64,000 bases of DNA from Carnegiea gigantea. Its lineage: Eukaryota; Streptophyta; Magnoliopsida; Caryophyllales; Cactaceae. The translations under genes were made by a program, and so were the position numbers. Of this stretch, positions 12,335 through 27,500 are shown piece by piece. A model generated the notes under the pieces. It saw nothing but the letters and a program-made list of their open reading frames with translations, was not told the DNA's origin and did not search any database. The stretch lies in the NCBI GenBank assembly GCA_029747015.1, contig JAKOGI010000449.1, forward strand, positions 74,501-138,500, given 5' to 3'. Every line of letters starts with the position of its first letter. The first letter of the stretch is position 1.

Positions 12335-12544
12335 TCAAACAACGGAGTTGGTCCATGTCTCCGATCTAGCAGTTGACATTGAGGATGAAGACACTTGTTT
12401 ACTGATGCAAGTGTGAAACATGTGCTTGCATGCTTCAACGGCCTCTCTGACTGTCAAAAACACCCATTCTTGTCCTATTAGCTCAACCAATTTGGACCTA
12501 CTCAACTTCTTCATCACATTTCCTCCAGGATTTACCAGCATTAT
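12335..12544 (-). CDS. SULTR3: SULTR3 exon 12 (terminal)
   Basis: Acceptor TTAATAG. Reads [20 protein letters not shown], then [20 protein letters not shown], and a Ser-rich tail ending ETWTNSVV before TGA at 12337-12335. The EW(V/I)FLTVxEAVEAC block is the end of the STAS domain. Residues 605-673. Confidence 0.95.
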   Translation of the reverse strand: MMLVNPGGNVMKKLSRSKLVELIGQEWVFLTVREAVEACKHMFHTCISKQVSSSSMSTARSETWTNSVV

Positions 12545-15500
12545 CTATTAATCCAGCTCAAAAACAAAAGGGTATGTCAATGATAAGTTCAACTCAAAGT
12601 TTGAGAGCTTGGGATATAATGATAGCGACATAAACATCAGTCAATGCGAATTATATACTATAAGTAGAGATGTCGATTCCTTTTTTTTATTGAGAAAAGT
12701 TGATCCCAATGGAGTAAAAAAAAAAAATTATAAAAGGTGGTTTTAAGATTAACACCTTTTATCAGAAAAATATCATGGTAACGTTTGTGAATTATGATCA
12801 TGAACATGAAGTTAAAATGATCACATTAATTGGATTACCTTGAGACCTCTTCTTTTACTGATCTTCTCTACTTCTTCCAGCATCCTAATTCCACTCGCAT
12901 CAATGCATTCTATAGCTTCCATTTCCCATAATATTCAGTGTATTACACATGTATTGTTGAAGGTGGCTATTGATTGAAAAAGTTGGAATGTAACAAGATC
13001 ATGACTGAAATCAAGAAGTATGTGAATGATTTTTTTTAATTCCCAACATTACTTTTTGGGTCCCACTTCTGAGTAAGAACATTTGATTACAAGGATATAC
13101 GTTTATGCAAACGAAGGGTTATGGACAAATTTACTCAAACACAGATCCAAACATTTGAGTGATTTCTCATTAATGTAATTCCAACTAAAACAACATGAAT
13201 TAAATATCAAATGTAAAAATCAATTATTTAATTCTAACATCAAAATCATAAATAGAATTATGCAAACAAATGGTTAGTTCTTACATTATGAAAACTTTGA
13301 ACCAATATGAATTCATCAAAGGTATGATTTAAAAATTGATTACTAACTATTTTTGGCAAAAATTTTATAAGCCAAAATTGCATAAGCAAATTTACTCATA
13401 GATTCAAAATTTTAAGAATTAAAACCATGAATCACTTACCATCCATATTTAGAATAACATATTGCAAATTGGTCTCTTCAGACAATTTCAACTTATCTTC
13501 CTCTTCATCAATCTGTCTTAATATCCTATGAAGAAAGAAATTATATTTTAGCCCCTAATATATCTTAGTATCATGAAAGACTTTTTTTATCTTTTAATCC
13601 AAATAGTACCTTTCCCTCAGGTAGCTAGCATTGGTAAAGTAGATCGGAGCAGCGATGCGAAGTATAAGAATCCCAGGTATAGTTTGAGCATCAGGATATT
13701 GATCCAGATTCCTATAACAAACTGAATTGGGAACATTTCCAAGAATATATGTTCTTGGTCTAGCTGCATATAACAATACCCTTAAAATAGATATTGCAAC
13801 CTACATTTTCTCCCGAAAAAATAAAGAATTCCCATTAATAACCTAGTCAATAATCAAAGAAAACCCGAGCTAAAGATTTGGGTTATAGCATACCGCAATC
13901 AATAAACCAATCTCAATGCTAGCGAGGACCACACCAATGAAAGCACTCATGCAAACTACGAAATCAAACTTGTCAATCTTCCACAGATGCACAGTTGCCC
14001 GGTAGTCTATAAGGTTGAGCATAGCAGACATGATTATTGCAGAGAGGATCACAAGAGGGGTGTGATAGAATAATGGCGTGAGGAATAACAACGTGATCAT
14101 TATTGCAACTGACATTATTATATTTGAGACTGCTGTCTTACACCATGAATTATAGTTCACTGTCGACCTTGAAAATTGACCTACAAGAGTTCATGAATCA
14201 ACTGGCCAACATTATCATACTCAACAAAAGAAAGAGCATTAATGCTCCTCATGCTATTTCCTTTTTTTTGGGTCTAAAGGTAGTCATAAGCTGTTGCTAC
14301 TAGTTTTTGAGAAGTTTATCATAATTGAACGAGATGACATATATTTACTAAAATTAAAATGTGATCAAATATTATACTAGACTAGTGATTATACCTGTGG
14401 TAAGGTAGCAATATGTGCAAGAGCCAATGATGTTCATCATCCCATAAGCAATCAATTCTTTGTTGCCATCAATGTGGTAACTCTTAAAAGTGGCAAATAT
14501 CCTTCCTATTGCAATTCCTTCCTACATTAATCAATAGTCATATAAGTTAATATTATTCCATTAGTTAATAATGAAACTATGGTTATTCAAAGGTTATAGA
14601 TAATGGTGTGATGGAATCTGAGATTCAAGCTCCCTTGGTATGGATTTGGGAATAAAATCTACATGAAAAGGGCATAAATCTTCATATGATGGCTTTGGCA
14701 TTGGCAACCTGCCAAATGCAGGCTCTAAGCAAGCCTTCGTAGAACCAAATTGTATGGATGGGAACGTTGTACGAAAAATTGAGGTTGATGACGTCCAAAC
14801 TAAAATTTCATACTAACAATCATCTTTAATATGCTTTATCTTATATGCTAATCCCCTTTTTATGAAAAGGAAGGTTTCTTAGAGCGTATATGGTGGAGCT
14901 TTTATATTGAGAAATATTTCCTGCTTGAAAACAATATATTCTTGGTCCAATTTGACGTAGTGGAGAATAGTAATAAGGTGTTACAATCTAACAACTAACA
15001 TTAGGATAATCACCTTTTGGTTATGAAATCATATTGCCTTGATTTTGTAACTTTTTGTGATGAAGTTCATAAGGCACCAGTTTGGATCCAACTACTTGGG
15101 CTTGATTTGAAGTATTAGAGTCTCTAGTCTTTAAGCAAGATAGACAGCGTGATAGGAGTGCTTATCACAATGGACATAATCACTGAATCTGGAACTTCAG
15201 CAAGTACTTGCGGAAGTTGAAATGAAAGAGGAACTTGAGGAGAAAGTTGTATTTGGGAAGGACCATGGCTTGTTGATTGAACAATAAGTGACATTTGATT
15301 GGAAACCTATCAAATGTTAGAACTACTCTAGGCAATGGTAACAGTACTACAAAATAGAAGACAAAGTAAGGTACATGGATTTGGCAAGTGAAAAACCTAA
15401 CTCCTCCTAACCTTATAGAGCAAGATGAGAACATTATCTTTGTCCAGATTAATGAACACCAGCAAGGAGAGAGTCTACAGTTGTTCTAACTTCTTCTTAT

Positions 15501-18500
15501 AACACTCCTAACATTACTCAAACCAAAATAGTGAGCTTAGAAGGACATAGAGTAGTTTAGAATATGGTTGCAGTAGATACACCCCTTAAAAATGGCTAGC
15601 ATCATAGCTTGGAATGTAAGGGGGCTAAATGGCTCCAATAAGCAGAGAGTTGTTACTTTTCTTTGCAAGAATAAAGGAGCTTACATTTAGGGATTATTAG
15701 AGATCGGAGTAAGAAACGTGAATGTCAGCAAAGTGAAAGTTAACTTCTGGAGGACTTGGCAACATATCATTAACAATATTAAGCATCCTAGGGGTTATGT
15801 ATGGGTGTTTTGGAGTAGAAGTTTGGTTGATATGACTATACTATATATGGAGGCACAATTTGTCCACTACAAGGTTATTATTCAAAACTCAAGATTATTT
15901 TCCTCACTTTTGTGTATGGGTTTAATGAAGATATTGATAGAGGCAATTTATGGTCTAATTTGAACTATTTAGTCCCTTGCAGTATAGCCTTGGCTAGTTT
16001 TGGGTGATTATAACAATGTTTGGTAGGAGGATGTTAGATTAGGTGGTTTGCCAATCTCTCTTAGTGACTATGTTGATTTTCATGAATGTGGGTAAGCTAT
16101 TGGGTTGATAGAGGTTAAATGGATTAGACAATATTACATATCGTACAACAATCATATGGACAGAACTAGTGTCTGCTCTATAGTTGATAGAGTTTTACAC
16201 CTTGAATTATATTTAAGCCTGTTGTCGCACAACTGAAAGCTACTTCGCATCAATGCTCCTGTTTATGTTTAGTTTGGTCACATGATGCATAAGAGAAGAT
16301 GAAGGTTCACCTACTTTAATACGTGGAGCTCATCTAAAAGTTTTGAAGATCTTGTACTTCAAACTTAGAATCAGCAAATTAAAGGTTGTAAAATGTTTTA
16401 TGTCATCAAGAAGCTGCAATTGTTGTAGAGTTAATTTAGGAATTTGAATAGAAGTATGTTTAATATCATAGGTGAGTAAGTCGCACTACTGAAAGCTACT
16501 TTGCATAAATGCCAGGAAGCTTTGAAGCAAGACCCATTTAACACTGATCTACAACTTACAGAAAGAGAAGTTCTTTCTATATTCAATGGTAAAAATGCTG
16601 TTGAATTATCCTTCCTTCATCAAAAGAGCAAGACTGATTAGGTAATGCATGGTGACCTGAATGTAAAGCTATTCTATTGTTATCTCAAGCAAAGGATTTA
16701 TAGAAATACAATGATTACTTTAAAGAATGGCAATGGAAATCGAAAGACTGAACTTATAGAAATCAAACAAGTTTTCCTTGACTTCTATAAGTTTATGTCA
16801 AGTACATTATTTCAAGATAAGTTGGACATTGACCCTGAGATATTGATATGAGTAAAAGTTTGACTACTGAGTAACAACTTAGCTTGACTTGATCATTTGC
16901 AAGTCATGACATTAGGAGAGCGATGTTTTTTATTAACTAAAATATAGGTCCTGGCTCTGATGGATGGTAGTGGCTTTATCAAGAATGCTTGTTATTGAAA
17001 TAGGTAAATGCCACTGTCTTATCTCTGATGTGGTAGTGGCTTTATCAAGATGATATAACTCAGGCTATGTTGTAGTTTTCAACAATGGCTTGTTACTTAA
17101 ATAGGTAAATGCCACTATCCTATCTTTGACTCCCAAGGTTACAATCCTCTCAATGCTACTGAATTTATATATGTATTGCAAAAATGATCTGTGATAGAAT
17201 GATCTTGGTACTACCTTTTCTTATTAATGAAAATTGGAGTTCTTTTGTGAAAGGGAGAAATATTTTGCAGAATGAGCTTATCAGTTTAGATCTTTTTTAG
17301 CTATACAAAAGGAAAAGTGCCTCCCCTAAGAGATTTATTAAAAATGGATCTTCAAAAAAACTTATGAATCAGTTTCTTAGAAAAGTTTATAGCCACTACT
17401 TGAGGCTCATAAGTTTCCACCTAACTTCTCTGGTTACTTATGAAATGTGTGACAACTGCAAGCTCATTACTTATTTGAAATTAAGAAGTTTTTGTTCTTT
17501 CAAGCACGATAGGGGTATAGACAATGTGACTCTCTCTCTCTCTCTCTGTGTGTTACTATTTGTGTTAGTAATGGAATACTTGACAATCTATCTTACCCAA
17601 CAACCTTTGTTCAAATATCATCCCTTATGTAGAAATCTACAATTAGTGAGGATGTGCTTTCCTGATGATCTCATGATCTTCTACAAAGATGGCCTGAGAT
17701 CTCTTAGTCTTATGATGGATGGGTTTGAGCATTTTTCTTAGAACACTAGTGTGGTGGTTACAAAGCCAATTCTCAAGTATACATTAATGGGGTTTCACTT
17801 GTTGTGAAGGATGGCATTTTGGAAAGGACTAGTTTTTGCTTAGGTACCTTCCCAATCAAGTAACCAGGGATGCCCCTCTTCCCCACAAAATGGTCTGTCT
17901 TTAATTGCTAAAGAATTGTGAGAAAGATAAAAGTTAGGTTACAAGGTATTTCTACTAGGCACTTTTCCTATGTAACTGAAGCTTAGACCATCAATACTCC
18001 GTTGTTATCCATCTAGAATATGGGCAGAGTATCTTTATGATCCTACAAACTATTCTCAAACAAGTGGAACAGCTTTGTAGGAGATTCCTTTGGGGAGATG
18101 GTGATAAAAAAGCTTTTGCTCTGGGAGAATAGGAGACAAATTACAATAGCAAAAAAAGAAAGAGGTCTGAACATCAAGAGCTGCACACTTTGGAATAAAA
18201 CTGCTAAGCAAGCTGATTTAGCATGTGTCTACGAAGACAGATTCCTTCTGGGTGAAACAGGCCTATGAAATGTACTTGAGGAACACTAACTTTTGAGATT
18301 ACACTCCTACACCTGGTGGTTTATATTAGTATTGGATGAGGTTGAATAAAATCAAAGAGCTATCCATAGCTGGTTGTGCAAAAGGGACTTAGAAAAACAC
18401 AACAAATGGTGTATACAATATTAAATCGGCTATGATAGGCTCTGAGGGAAGAAACCTATTTTGAGATGTTGAAGAATGACACGGTCCCTAGTACATGTCC

Positions 18501-21500
18501 CTAAACGCACCTACATTCTATCGTTGGTACTTTAGGATAGGTTTCTAGCAAGAGCAAGGCTGGGAAAGTTGGGCATACTAGCACCTAACATGACTTGCTA
18601 CTTTTACTCTAATGGAAATGGTAGCAATAGGCATCTATTTTCCAGTGCAACTTTAGTCAGTAAATGTAGACTATATGTCAGTGGATACGGATTCCAACCC
18701 TTAGAGATTATTGGGTGGCAACACTAAGAATTATGGGATCAAGGTTTAGAAAATGGGTCTTTTATGCATTTTTTACCACTATTATTTACCATCTCTGGAG
18801 ATACAATGTAATAGAGTTTTGGTAATGAATTTCAACAAATATCTGCTATTATTCAAAAGATTAAATTTAATCTTACAACTAATTTTCATATGCTTGTCAG
18901 AAAGAAGATCTCGGCAGCAGATAGAGAGTGGTTTGCACGGTTGGTTAAGATACATTAATCACATTACCTTAGCCACCCTTCCTAGGAGATAGGTCAAGCT
19001 TTGTGGCTGCTTTTTATGGTGATGCAATTATTTGTCCTATACAGTTATGTTCTCTTACACTTCAATGAAAAGATTTTCACTTTTCATCTAAAAACAAAAT
19101 TGTCCATCCACAATGAATAACATCTTACATAAAAAACTTATTCATGCATAAGGCTTCTTTAAGGGTAGTCTAGTGATAGAATAATTAGTTTTCAAAGAAA
19201 TATGTTTGCACCAAAATTATGATATTTCGCAGTATTTCTATACTTAATTTAGCTCCTAATAATTATAAGTTTTAGATTTGCATTTGAGTTTTTATTTTTT
19301 TTTTAGATCTTGCAAAAATATCAGAAAAATGTAGAAGAAAAAGTGAAAAAGGGGAAATTGGGCTAATTGCACATCAAAAACTAGTCTTGGGTCATCCCCT
19401 CCCTTGATCCAGCCAAAAGAAAGTAGAAAAATTTGAATAAACAAAAGAGAAAAATAAAACCCAAAAACCCTTTCAGACCCGTCCTCCTCCTTATTACATG
19501 CTCTTCCCCTGTCCTTCTCTTTTCTCTCTCTCCTTCTCCCCATCAAATTCCGAAACCTCTCTCCTCACCTCGTCTTTTTCAGCACCATCTTCATCGCTAT
19601 CATCAACAGTGAACACTAGTACCAGTGCCCACCACATCACCATACTCATCACCACCACCGAATCCCTACTCCAGTTCAATTAACACCATCCACATCGCTT
19701 GCAAAGTCAACGACATAGATTGAAAAGGCGTAAGCTATAAAATTGAGCAGTAGCGATTTGAAGGAATGAAGGTTTTAGGATTCAATTTGTAGCTCATTTT
19801 AGCCATTTCTGGGCTTTTAATTTAAGCTTTGGTTTTAGTTTAGATTTCCTTTGTTCTATTTTGATTTTCAGATTTGATTTTGTGCTCACAATTTCAAGTA
19901 ATTGGGTTTTGAATTCTCTAAATTTTTTGGTTGGAATTAATTAGGTTTGAGTTGAATTCGTGATTTAGGCTTTGAATTTGCTTCAATATTGATTCAATTT
20001 TGCTATTCCTTCTCTTCTGCTTCCCCTAGTTTTTAGCTCGAACTCGAGGCCATTTTAATGGCTATTTTGCCATGTGTGGTCAGCTCTGAAGCTCTGTTTT
20101 ATGTTGAATCAATTTGGAGTTTATTCTATTGTTGCTTAAACTTATTTTTGAGTCAAAATTTATTAAGGACATTGTAATTGCATAGGATTGTGCTTTCTTA
20201 AATTAGTGTCTGCATAGGATTGTAATTGGTGTATTATGATAAGGATAGAATTCTAGTCTAAAAAACAGCTTGTATAAACATGTATTTAAGTGCCATTCGT
20301 CCATGGCTAATATGGTAGAAAAAATCGAGAGCTATTTTCTCTTCATACACCTTTCTGTGATCCTATCTTTTCTCATGTATCAGAGCCGATTTCCTAAGAC
20401 CCAAAAAAAAACCTCGCATAAAAACACCATGGCCAAAGATAAGAAAGATTAAACCTTTATCATCACAAATCAATCTTCATACTTCCTTCATCCTTCTGAC
20501 TCTCCTGGTGCTATTGTAATGACAATTAAATTTGATGGAAAAACATTATGACTTATAGGAAAACGTAGTCATAACATCATTAAAATCAAAAAATAAACTC
20601 AGTTTTATTGATAGATCAATAACGAAACCAACAGAGACAGAGGGAGATGAGGCAAAAGCATGGGCGATGGTGAATTCTATAGTGATGTCTTAGATTATGA
20701 ATGTCATAGATCTAAGGATACACAGATGCATGGCATATATTGACACGGCTTAGCATTTATGGGAGAATATCAAAAAGAGGTATGACGTGCCAAACATACC
20801 TCAAGTTCACAAATTAAAAGCTGAAATTGCATCTTATAAACAAAATAAATAAGATGTAGTAGATTTCTTTTCAAGACTTATGGGGTTATGGAGTGAACTC
20901 AATAACTCCATTAAGATTCTACCGTACAAGTGTGAAACCACAACAAAGATGATCAAATACATGGAAGAAGAGAAGGTCTATTAATTCTTAATGGGCCTTG
21001 ATGATGATTCGTACTCAACTGTACGTAGTCAGATTCTAGCAACGGACCCACTCCCCTTAGTAGACAAGATTTTCAATATGGTTTAGTAGGAAGAAAACCA
21101 TAAACGAATGATGAGCGATTGAGAGAAAAAATCAGAAACCATGGCAATGTTTACTACCTCACATATTGCCCGACCTAGTGTTATGTAAGGTGAAAGAGTA
21201 ACTTGCAAACACTGCGGAAAAATAGGGCATGAGGAGGCAAACTGCTATGAACTGGTAGGTTATCCTCCAGGTTGGAACAGTCGAGGGGGCCGTGGAAACC
21301 GGGGTTGTGGACGTGGTGCAAGAGGAGGAGGAAGGAATGCCGCCGAACGAGGCCGTGGACGAGAGGTCGCCTACGCTGCACAGACAGCAGCCACGGAAAC
21401 TACAGCACATCCCCACTAATGAAGCTTTCCTAGCCGCTATAGCCATGAATTTTACTCTCAAATAGGTACAACGTATCTTGAGTCTCATTGAGACTCCAAA

Positions 21501-24500
21501 ATCTAGCCGCGAGAAGCTTTCCGATAAGGAAATTTGGTTACTTGATCTGGGCCTTCATGTCATATGTTGTGTGAAATATGTGATGTGGAACCCATACCAG
21601 TTGAATTACCTAATAGCTCTATGACTATGGCAACAACAAGTGGATCAATCACCTTAAATCCAATGATGAGATTATATCATGTTCTATATGTACGTGGATT
21701 AAATTGTAGCTTAATATCTATAGCACAACTCATCGATGAAAACTTTTGCAACGTAACATTTACGAAAAAGCTTTGTGTATATAGGACCTTACTAAGACGA
21801 GCCTGATTGGAGTGGGTGAACCAAGAAGAGGGGTATACTATCTAAAGAAGTCATTCTTGGCAAGTGTGTAAGTAAACAAAGTGGAATCATATGATACTTG
21901 GCATTGCATATTAGGGCATCCTTCAACTCAAGCATTATCTAAATTTCCTAGTATTGGTAGTGGTAAGAATAAAAGTGACTTATGTGATGTGTGCTTGTGC
22001 ACAAAGCAAACTCAAATGTCTTTCCCTATTGGTGAACATAAAGCAAGCAATTGTTTTGATTTAATTCATTATGACATATGGGGAGCATATCGAGTTAAAT
22101 CATTTTCGGGTGATCAGTATTTTTTTATTATAGTCGATGATGCTAGTTAGGGTGTTTGCATATACTTAATGAATGAAAAGAGTTAGGCCTCACAATTGCT
22201 AATAGATTTCTGTGCTATGATTGATACTCGATAGATACTCAATTTAGAGCAAAAGTGAAAATTATTAGGAGTGATAATCGGTATGAGTTCACTTCTAAGC
22301 CTATGAAGAAATTTTATAGGCAAAAAGGGATTATCCATGAAACAACATGTATAGACACTCCTCAACAAAACTGTCAGGTTGAAAGAAAACATCGTCACAT
22401 ATTAAATGTTGCAAGAGCCTTAAGGTTTCAAACATGTCTTCCTTTAGGATTTTCGGGGGAGTGTGTGTTGACGGCTGCCTATTTAATAAATAGAACCCCT
22501 ACAGCTGTTCTTAATTAGAATACTCCTTATGAAATATTATTCAAAAATAAACCCTCCTATGATCACTTATGTATTTTTGGTTTCTTGTGCTACGTTTATA
22601 ACATTCAGCAACCAAAAGATAAGTTTGGGGCTAAGAGTAGAAGATGTGTCTTCATTGGATATCCTTTTGAAAAGAAAGGATGGAGGGTTTATAACTTTGA
22701 AACTAGGGACATTTTTATAAGCCATGATGTAATATTTCATGATGGAGTATACCCATTTGAAACACGAAACCAAGCAAAACTAGAACCCTTCCAAATTGGG
22801 TAGCAGGGTTAAGTGACCTTAGATGAAGATTTTGAGGAATTTATGAGGTATGAACCAAACGGTGAGGTGGCTCAGCCTGTTTGAATAGTGCAGCGCCCAG
22901 CATTGAGGTAATGGGCTCAGGACATGGGTTAGATACAAGGGGGCTAATGGAAACTAGAGTTGACTCTGGGCCGCGAAGAGAAATAGCACGGCCTAAGACC
23001 GACACACAAGCAACCAACTCTGGGCCGAGGGTTTCTCATACACACGAGCCTAATGACTCCGGGGACAAGAGGAGTTATCCAGACATAATCCAGAATAGTG
23101 GAAGCCCGAAATCAGCAGCCCAACACGAGGGAAATTCGCAGACAGCAGCCCAAGACAGGAGCAATCCACAGACAGAAGTCCAGGAACGCGGAAAATGGGT
23201 TCGAAAAACTTCGAGACACCTTCAAGACTATGTTTGCTTCCCGGCATGTCAGAAAAACCCCTCTTCAATGGTCTCACTTACACATCCTAAGGTCTCCTCA
23301 GGTAAACCGTATCCAATTGCAAATTATATTACTTGTGATTAATTTTCTGATGCACATAGATGTTATTTAGCTACAATTGATAAGATTGCGAAGCCCAGAT
23401 TTTTCCATAAAGTGGTAAAGGATCCGAAATGGCGAGAAGCTATGGCCAAAGAAATTAAAGCCTTAGAAGAGAACAAATTAGAACATGGAGTGTTGAGCAA
23501 CTACGGCCAAGAAAGAAGCCTATTAACTACAAATGGGTGTTCAAGGTCAAGTACAAAGCAGATGGAACTATAGAGAGATATAAAGCTCGCTTAGTGATTT
23601 GGGGAGATGAGCAGATAGAAGGATTTAATTACAATGAAACGTTCGCTCATGTGGCTAAAGTGACCAATGTATGAATATTTCTATCAGTTGCTGCATCAAA
23701 GAGCTGGGAACTCCGCCAAATGGATGTCAATATTGCTTTCTTGCATGGAGGTCTCAATGAAGAAGTGTAAATGAACATGCCATCTGGATTTCAGGCCTCC
23801 AACCCCAATAAGTATGTCAGCTGCACAAGTCCCTCTATGGTTTAAAACAAGCACCCCGTCATTGGTTTGCTAAACTTTCCACGAAGCTTTTGGAGTATGG
23901 TTTCAACCGATCTTATGCCATTTACTCATTTTTCACCTACAAAAAGGGTGAAAAGTTCATGGCTTTATTTGTTTACATGGATGATATTGTACTCACAGGA
24001 AATGATTCTACGTTGTGTACAGATTTTAGGGCATATCTAGACAAGTGTTTTCATATAAAAGATTTAGGCACTTTAGAACACTTCTTGGGAATTGAGGTTA
24101 CAAAAAATTTCCAGGGATATTTCTGTGTCAAAGAAAATATGTCTTAGACATCATAAATGAATGTGGTCTTTTAGGATCTAAACAAGCTGAGTTTCCTATT
24201 GAGATGAGTCAAAAACCTACATTAGCTTTAGGAAAGTCCTAGAGTAATCTAGCACGGTATCGACGCTTGGTAGGAAGACTGATCTACCTTACTATCACAT
24301 GTCCATAATTGTCATATGTGATGCATATTTTGTCACAATTCATGAAACATCCAAAGGAGGAACACATGGATGCCGTACAACGAGTATTGCGTTATTTAAA
24401 GAGTAGTCCTAGACACGGGATTTTACTGCGGTGTGATTCAGATTTATAGGTTTATGCATTTTGTGACTCAGATTGGGAAGCTTGTCCCTTGACTAGATGA

Positions 24501-27500
24501 TCATTAACTAGGTTCCTTGTTACTCTTGGAGGATCGCCCATAGCTTAGAAAACGAAAAAGCAAGGAATAATATCACAATCCTCAGCAGAAGCAGCATATC
24601 AAGCCATGGCACTAGCAACTAGTGAGCTGATTTGGATCAAGACTTTCTTAGCTTCAATGGGCATCTTCCTAGACAAGCCCATGAAACTATTTTGTGACAA
24701 CCAGGCAACACTCCACATTGGCCGGTCGGACCAAGCATATTGAAATAGACTATCATTTTGTGCAAGAATTACTACTTTCAGGAGCTCTTGAAACAAGTTA
24801 TGTGCCTTCAAAATATCAGGTAGCCAATATATTTACTAAAGCTCTTGGGAAACAATAGTTCCAGTTCCTGAGAAGCAAGTTGGGCATGTTGAATCCACAT
24901 GCTCTACCTTGAGGGAGGAGTATTAAGGACATTGTAATTGCATAGGATTGTGCTGTCTTAAATTAATGTTTGCATAGGATTGTAATTGGTGCATTGTGAT
25001 AAGGATAGAATTCTAGTCCAAAAATAGCTTGTATTAACATGTATTTAAGGGCCATTCGGTCGTGGCTAATAGAGCAAAAAAAACCGAGAGCTATTTTCTC
25101 TCAATACACCTTTATGTGATCTTATCTTTTCTCAAAATTTCTCCCTTAATTGCCCTATTTCTCATACCGTCAGCGCCCCTATTTTGGTTCTAAGCATCTC
25201 CATTTATTGAGATGAGTTTCTTCCTGCTAACTTGGTGTGACGATGGGTGTTTGGGAACCTCCATTAACAGAGGTCAGACAATTAGTTGAGCACTTGTAGC
25301 TCGGATGCATATGCCCCCATTTTCTTTCTCAATTGCTGTTGCTCCTTTATTCCTCTACTTACTGTTCCTCTATTATAGCTTTTCTTTTATTTAACCTTTT
25401 CCTTCCATTTGTTTTACTGTACATTTTAACAAATCACAAGAATGCTCGGTTGGGTTGGAGATTCGTTTGTGCTTTACTGATATGAGATAATTAATTTTGA
25501 CTTACTTTTTACTTTTGATTAAAAAGTTAAGCAGATTGTGGTTTTCAGCATTGATCATATGATTTATTTCAAATCTTAGGGTATTTTGTCATTTGTAGCC
25601 TAATTAGCTATTAGCGACTTGTGACTTGTATGTCATTAGTATTATATAGTCAAGTTTATCGCTTTCATTGTTTAGATTAGTTTAATTCTTTCTAGGTTAA
25701 TCAGTTTAGTAAGTTTGTGACCTGAATTTCATCCTTGCCCCTGAACAAATTCCCTCAAGTATTGTAGCAACAAGTTGTATGCTTGTGGCTATTAGTTTAC
25801 ATTGAAAATTCGCGTACAAGTTTTTTTGGTGCCATTGTTGGGACAGTGACATGAGATTAGGTCACGTTTTCTTTTTATTTGATATTTTCTTTTTAGTTGT
25901 ATATATCCTGATTTTGCTTTGATTATTTATTTACTAGTAGTGACTTATTTTATTTTGCCTTTTTTTAAGAAAACAAAATCCCAAAAAAAAGGAAAATTAA
26001 AAACAATGGGAAATCTTGAAATCCCTAAAAAATTGAAAACTTTTAAATTTTTTTAACCAGAAGGAAAATTTTGTTTCCCTAAATTTGAGCATGAAGTATT
26101 TTGGTGATATTTGAGAAGATCGAATGACTTTAGTGCTCAATGTGTTGATCGATATTTTGAGAAATGAGAAATTTACCGAATAAGTTTTGAGGGTCAATTA
26201 TGAATATCAGGGTCATGTTAAAACTATATACCCTAGGGGTTTAGGATGTTTGTTTACTAAGACTTCGGATGAAATTTGGGATTTCTTTGAATATTTGGCT
26301 CATGATACTTGGGAAAATGGCAATGCAGAAGGGATCATTAGTCACCCCATTCCCAAAACTTATATGATGTAGGTTACACGTTTGGATCAGAGTTAGTTTG
26401 GGGGTATATCTTATGAGCACCCTTGTATTCCATGTACTCCTATTTCATATGATTATTGTTATTCCTTGAACCATGATCACGACTAGACCTGTTAGTTCAG
26501 GCAGGCAGGTAAAATACGGGTTGGGTGTATTCGGGTTTGGATAAAATACGGATTAGATGTATTTCGAGTTCGGGTTAAATACGGCCGGGCATATTTCGAT
26601 TTTACAGTTTCAGGTCAACCCAACGGGTTTGGAATGCCTTTTTACTAAATTATTTCTTTTTTGTCAAAATCAAAATCTGGGCATATTTATCACTTAAAAT
26701 TGTCTGTATTTGATGAACAAACTCTAATTTCTTAAAAGAATATAAAAAATATTCAAACTTTTCAATATGATATATGAACATCATGTCATGTACGGGTGGA
26801 CAATAAGCCACGTTTGGATGGATTAGCCTGTATATTACGGGTTCTACTAATATACCTTCTTTGTTTAGAGGCACTAAGCTTCTCTTTTTTGAAAAATTTG
26901 ATGCAGATTTTCATCGAAATCGAAGATTATGAGTTATGGAATATTGTGACCAAGGGTCCATATATTCCAATGACGAAAAGTTGTGGAAAAGACCGAAGAT
27001 CAATACACTTAAGCTGATTTTATGAAACGTTCAAAAATTATAAGGCCTTGAATATTTTATATTACGATTTAGATACTGATGAATACAATCATGATTGTGC
27101 ATGTGAAACAGCACAACAAATATAGGACAAGTTGATGGTGACATACAAGAGAACAAGTCAAGCAAAAGAAACGAAGATCAACATGCTCGTCCACCAATAT
27201 GAACTAGTCAAGATGCATCCAGACAAGGCTATTAAAGAAATGTTCACCAGATTCATAGATATAACCAACAACCTCAAGTCACTTGGAAAGGTCTATACCT
27301 ATGAGGAGATCGTTAGAAAATTCTTTGATGTCCTCCTAAAAACAAGTGGGGTCCTAAGGTCACCGCAATCGAATAAGCTCAAAACCTCAAAGTGCTAGCC
27401 TTAGATGACCTACTCAGGAAGCTTCTTACACACAAAATTCATCCTAAAGAAGATGAAGAATACGTTCCAACAAAGAAGGGTGTAGCCTTGAAAATGACTA

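Larger units (their letters stand above)
20161..25134 (+). mobile_element. nearly full-length Ty1/Copia element in intron 6
   Basis: It has two LTRs (20161-20375 and 24921-25134), about 90% alike by eye, and an exact 5-bp target duplication aaatt (20156-20160 and 25135-25139). A primer-binding site, TGTATCAGAGC, follows the left LTR, and the purine tract GAGGGAGGAG precedes the right one. The gag, CCHC, protease, integrase, RT and RNase H order is Copia. All coding parts carry stops and frameshifts. It is antisense to the sulfate transporter. Confidence 0.95.

Noticed and set aside
19292..19683. Overlapping frames on both strands in CT-rich DNA
   Set aside because: Low-complexity composition, no domain, inside probable LTR sequence.
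21159..21488. 109-codon minus-strand frame
   Set aside because: Antisense of the Copia gag zinc-knuckle region.
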